Shown piece by piece: positions 6,090-7,441 of a DNA stretch of 7,441 nt. The notes beneath the pieces are model-generated. The model searched no databases. It had not been told where the DNA came from and worked only from the letters and a program-made list of their open reading frames with translations. The DNA comes from Alectryocaccomicrobium faecavium (GTDB lineage: Bacteria; Bacillota; Clostridia; Christensenellales; Aristaeellaceae): the NCBI GenBank assembly GCA_018713425.1, contig DVOT01000230.1, positions 1 through 7,441 of the forward strand, written 5' to 3'. Position 1 is the stretch's first letter. Each line of letters begins with the position of its first letter. The position numbers and the translations under genes are program-made.

Positions 6090-6117
6090 GCCCGCGCCCG
6101 CTTTGGCGGACGCGGGC
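6090..6117 (+). terminator. 3' hairpin of the binding-protein gene
   Basis: GCCCGCG (6090-6096) and CCGC (6098-6101) pair with GCGG (6106-6109) and CGCGGGC (6111-6117), one C/A mismatch, TTTG-type loop, 16 nt after the stop codon. There is no T-run after it (TAAATGG), so termination may be inefficient or the stem may protect the mRNA end. Confidence 0.55.
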
Positions 6118-6149
6118 TAAATGGAACATCGGGCCGTACCCGCGCGCCA

Positions 6150-6321
6150 ATATGCCAAGCCCCGAAGGGGTGAAGGAGCGCACAGCGCGTGCGCTTCGTG
6201 CGTCTCCTGGAACCAGGGGAGCCTTTTGGGAAGTGGCACCACCGTATGAAGTAGCCCTACCTAAAAGCCTCCCTTTGGTACCAAAGGGAGGTGGCGCGGC
6301 GCAGCCGCGACGGAGGGATTG
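6150..6321 (-). repeat. Palindromic repeat element E3 (diverged C arm, junction, B arm)
   Basis: In plus-strand order: a diverged arm with hairpins CCCC-GAA-GGGG (6160-6170) and GCGCAC/GTGCGC (6178-6183/6189-6194) followed by CTTCGTGCG, a trace of inverted R1; then AGGGGAGCCTTTTGGGAAGT (6215-6234), the inverted junction J (6217-6270, sharing ACTTCATAC with E1 on the opposite strand), and a B arm. The B arm repeats the 24-bp palindrome of E1 exactly (6268-6291) and has CGCGGC-GCA-GCCGCG where E1 has CACGGC-TAC-GCCGTG. It ends GGAGGGATTG at 6312-6321, 34 bp before the nuclease start codon. Confidence 0.75.
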
Positions 6322-6355
6322 ATTAGGCACCACGGTATACAACGGAGGAATTGCC

Positions 6356-6727
6356 GTGCAACCCAGGCATAACAAACAGCTAGTTCCTTTGGCAAGGCAA
6401 CTGCGCAAAGAAATGACAAAGGAAGAGCGGCATCTGTGGTACGATTTTCTGCGCACGTACCCCATTCGTTTTTCCCGGCAAAAGGTGCTCGGGAAATATA
6501 TCGTGGACTTTTATAGCGCGCAAGCCCGGCTGGTGGTCGAGCTGGACGGCTCTCAGCACTATGAGGAAGCTAATAAGGAAAAGGATGCCCAGCGCACGGC
6601 TTTCCTTGAGAATTATGGATTGACAGTCGTTCGCGTTGCCAACAACGAAGTCAACGGGAATTTTCAAGGCGTGTGCGCGTACATTGACGCTGCGGTAAGA
6701 AAATCTCTTAGCCGGCTTCGTGGATAG
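6356..6727 (+). CDS. DUF559 endonuclease-domain protein (Vsr-like fold)
   Basis: A 123-aa protein of the DUF559 family, related to very-short-patch-repair (Vsr) and PD-(D/E)XK nucleases. An N-terminal helical part (LARQLRKEMTKEERHLWYDF, 12-31) leads into the nuclease core: RFSRQKVLGKYIVDFY (38-53) with the candidate catalytic Asp51, LVVELDGSQH (59-68) with Glu62, Asp64 and His68, then LTVVRVANNEV (89-99) and a final helix. Family length is normal and all expected motifs are present, so it appears intact. The GTG start is chosen because GGAGGAA lies 5 nt upstream and the N-terminus matches relatives; no in-frame ATG precedes Met20. No methyltransferase, mismatch-repair or restriction partner is nearby. 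It is bracketed by repeat-family ends 34 bp upstream and 5 bp downstream. DNA cleavage is inferred from family; the biological role of these lone genes is not known to me. Confidence 0.9.
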   Translation: MQPRHNKQLVPLARQLRKEMTKEERHLWYDFLRTYPIRFSRQKVLGKYIVDFYSAQARLVVELDGSQHYEEANKEKDAQRTAFLENYGLTVVRVANNEVNGNFQGVCAYIDAAVRKSLSRLRG

Positions 6728-6732
6728 CGTGA

Positions 6733-6768
6733 CAACCCTTCAGTTGGTTAACAACGACAGTGGGATGA
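6733..6768 (-). repeat. Degenerate repeat end directly after the nuclease gene (E4)
   Basis: CAACCCTTCAG (6733-6743) matches the family end CAACCCCTCAG at 10 of 11 positions and starts 5 bp after the nuclease stop codon; GTTGGTTAACAAC then forms a decayed stem. With GGAGGGATTG at 6312-6321 it makes an inverted pair (GGGATTG…CAACCC) around the gene. Confidence 0.55.
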
Positions 6769-6770
6769 GG

Positions 6771-7073
6771 CAACCCCTCAGTCAGCTTCGCTGACAGCTC
6801 CCCTTTATGAAAGGGGAGCCTTTTGGGAAGTGCTACATCGCCGGAAGTTGCACTACCAAACGCCTCCCTTGTGTAAAGGGGCGCACGAAGGCCGCGCGCA
6901 GTGCGCGAAACAGGCCGTAGCCGTCGAAGCCCCGGAATACCGGACCAGCGAAGCGCAGGCCGGTACGAAGACCCCAGTGAAACAGGGAGCATCGCAAGTG
7001 CACTTTGCGCACATCGGAGGCCGCGAAGCGGCTGGAGCGTCGAGGACACGGAGCGAAGCGCAGTGCGCAGGGG
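6771..7073 (-). repeat. Palindromic repeat element E5 (A arm, junction, R1 with insertion, R2)
   Basis: Inverted A arm with GTCAGC-TTC-GCTGAC (6781-6795) and a CTCCCCTTT/AAAGGGGAG-type stem; junction J (6813-6868) with GTGCTACA and GTTGCAC; then a forward R1 module from about 6877 with stem CGCGC-AGT-GCGCG (6895-6907). Compared with the E1 copy, R1 carries about 50 extra bases (6919-6970, including CCGGAATACCGG and GCGAAGC). CGCAA/TTGCG follows (6993-7009), then an R2 module (7012-7073) with GCCGC-GAA-GCGGC and GCGC-AGT-GCGC (7058-7068). No outward GAGGGGTTG end is present; the next element begins immediately. Confidence 0.75.
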
Positions 7074-7441
7074 CAACCCCTCAGTCAGCTTCGCTGACAG
7101 CTCCCCTTACACAGGGGAGCCTTTGGGCCGCCGTAAGGCGAGGGCGGTGCGAACCCGGAGGCCGCGAAGCGGCTGGAGCCCCGAGGACACGGAGCGAAGC
7201 GGAGTCCGCAGGGGCGGAACACCGCGCAAGCGTTAGCGCAGGGGCGCACGAAGGCCGCGCGCAGTGCGCGAAACAGGCCGAAGTAAGCCCAATGAAGCAG
7301 GGAGTGCCACAAGCGAGCTTGTGAGCGCAGTGGGACGACCATGCTGAATTGAGGATCGGTGCGAACCCGGAGGCCGCGAAGCGGCTGGAGTGTCGAGCAC
7401 ACGGAGCGAAGCGCAGTGCGCAGACACGGAACACCGGGCCG
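7074..7441 (-). repeat. Palindromic repeat element E6 (A arm, R2, R1, R2), runs off the window
   Basis: Starts with an inverted A arm sharing 37 identical bases with E5 (7072-7108 against 6769-6805). A CCGCC/GGCGG hairpin (around 7128-7146) replaces the junction. Next come R2 (about 7147-7213, stems GCCGC-GAA-GCGGC and GCGG-AGT-CCGC at 7199-7209), R1 (about 7241-7356, stems CGCGC-AGT-GCGCG at 7258-7270 and CACAAGC-GA-GCTTGTG at 7308-7323) and a second R2 (about 7358-7433, GCGC-AGT-GCGC at 7411-7421). The copies are not evenly spaced and have no unique spacers, so this is not CRISPR. I see no credible gene from 6728 to the window end. Confidence 0.75.

Noticed and set aside
6830..7324. 164-aa and other 60-120-aa frames in the terminal repeats, and similar frames at 1126-1320
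   Set aside because: They are translations of the palindromic modules (repeated GGREAAG…RTRSEA strings) with no initiation signals of their own.
6731..7441. CRISPR array
   Set aside because: R1/R2 copies are long, imperfect, in mixed order and orientation, without uniform unique spacers, and no cas gene is present.

Overview
The window looks like chromosomal DNA of a GC-rich, Gram-positive anaerobe, probably a gut-type member of the Clostridia. This rests on strong AGGAGG-type ribosome binding sites, sigma-A-like promoters, a solute-binding protein with a Firmicutes-style leader, and a palindromic repeat family (…CAGTCAGCTTCGCTGACAG…) that I associate from memory with gut Clostridia. The genus cannot be fixed from the sequence.

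Layout: (1) 1-932, 3' two thirds of mnmE (tRNA-modification GTPase), cut by the window edge. (2) 933-1498, no gene; nested palindromic repeat elements, then an isolated hairpin. (3) 1499-3041, a mannitol dehydrogenase/hexuronate reductase-family gene with a clear promoter and a 20-bp near-perfect operator-like palindrome over its -10 box. (4) 3042-3505, no conventional gene; a run of strong hairpins bounded by two almost identical 33-bp hairpins, one of which is a good terminator for minus-strand transcription, plus a possible 20-codon ORF and the gdhA 3' hairpins. (5) 3506-4837 minus, gdhA (NADP-type glutamate dehydrogenase) with a perfect consensus promoter and an upstream dyad. (6) 5046-6117, a monocistronic sugar-type ABC solute-binding protein with its own promoter, 5'-UTR hairpin and 3' hairpin, but no permease or ATPase nearby. 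(7) 6150-7441, a repeat island containing one gene, a 123-aa DUF559 (Vsr/PD-(D/E)XK-like) endonuclease-domain protein, followed by about 700 bp of mosaic palindromic repeats running off the window.

The housekeeping and metabolic genes (mnmE, dehydrogenase, gdhA, binding protein) appear to be independent transcription units, not one pathway. The most interesting part is the repeat family. It is built from interchangeable arms (here called A, B, C/R1, R2) set head to head around a conserved junction J. Between copies, several hairpin stems change on both sides so that pairing is kept, which is direct evidence that the folded form matters. The small nuclease gene is closely bracketed by ends of this family. 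This arrangement is reminiscent of REP/RAYT systems but with a different kind of protein. The functional link is inference.
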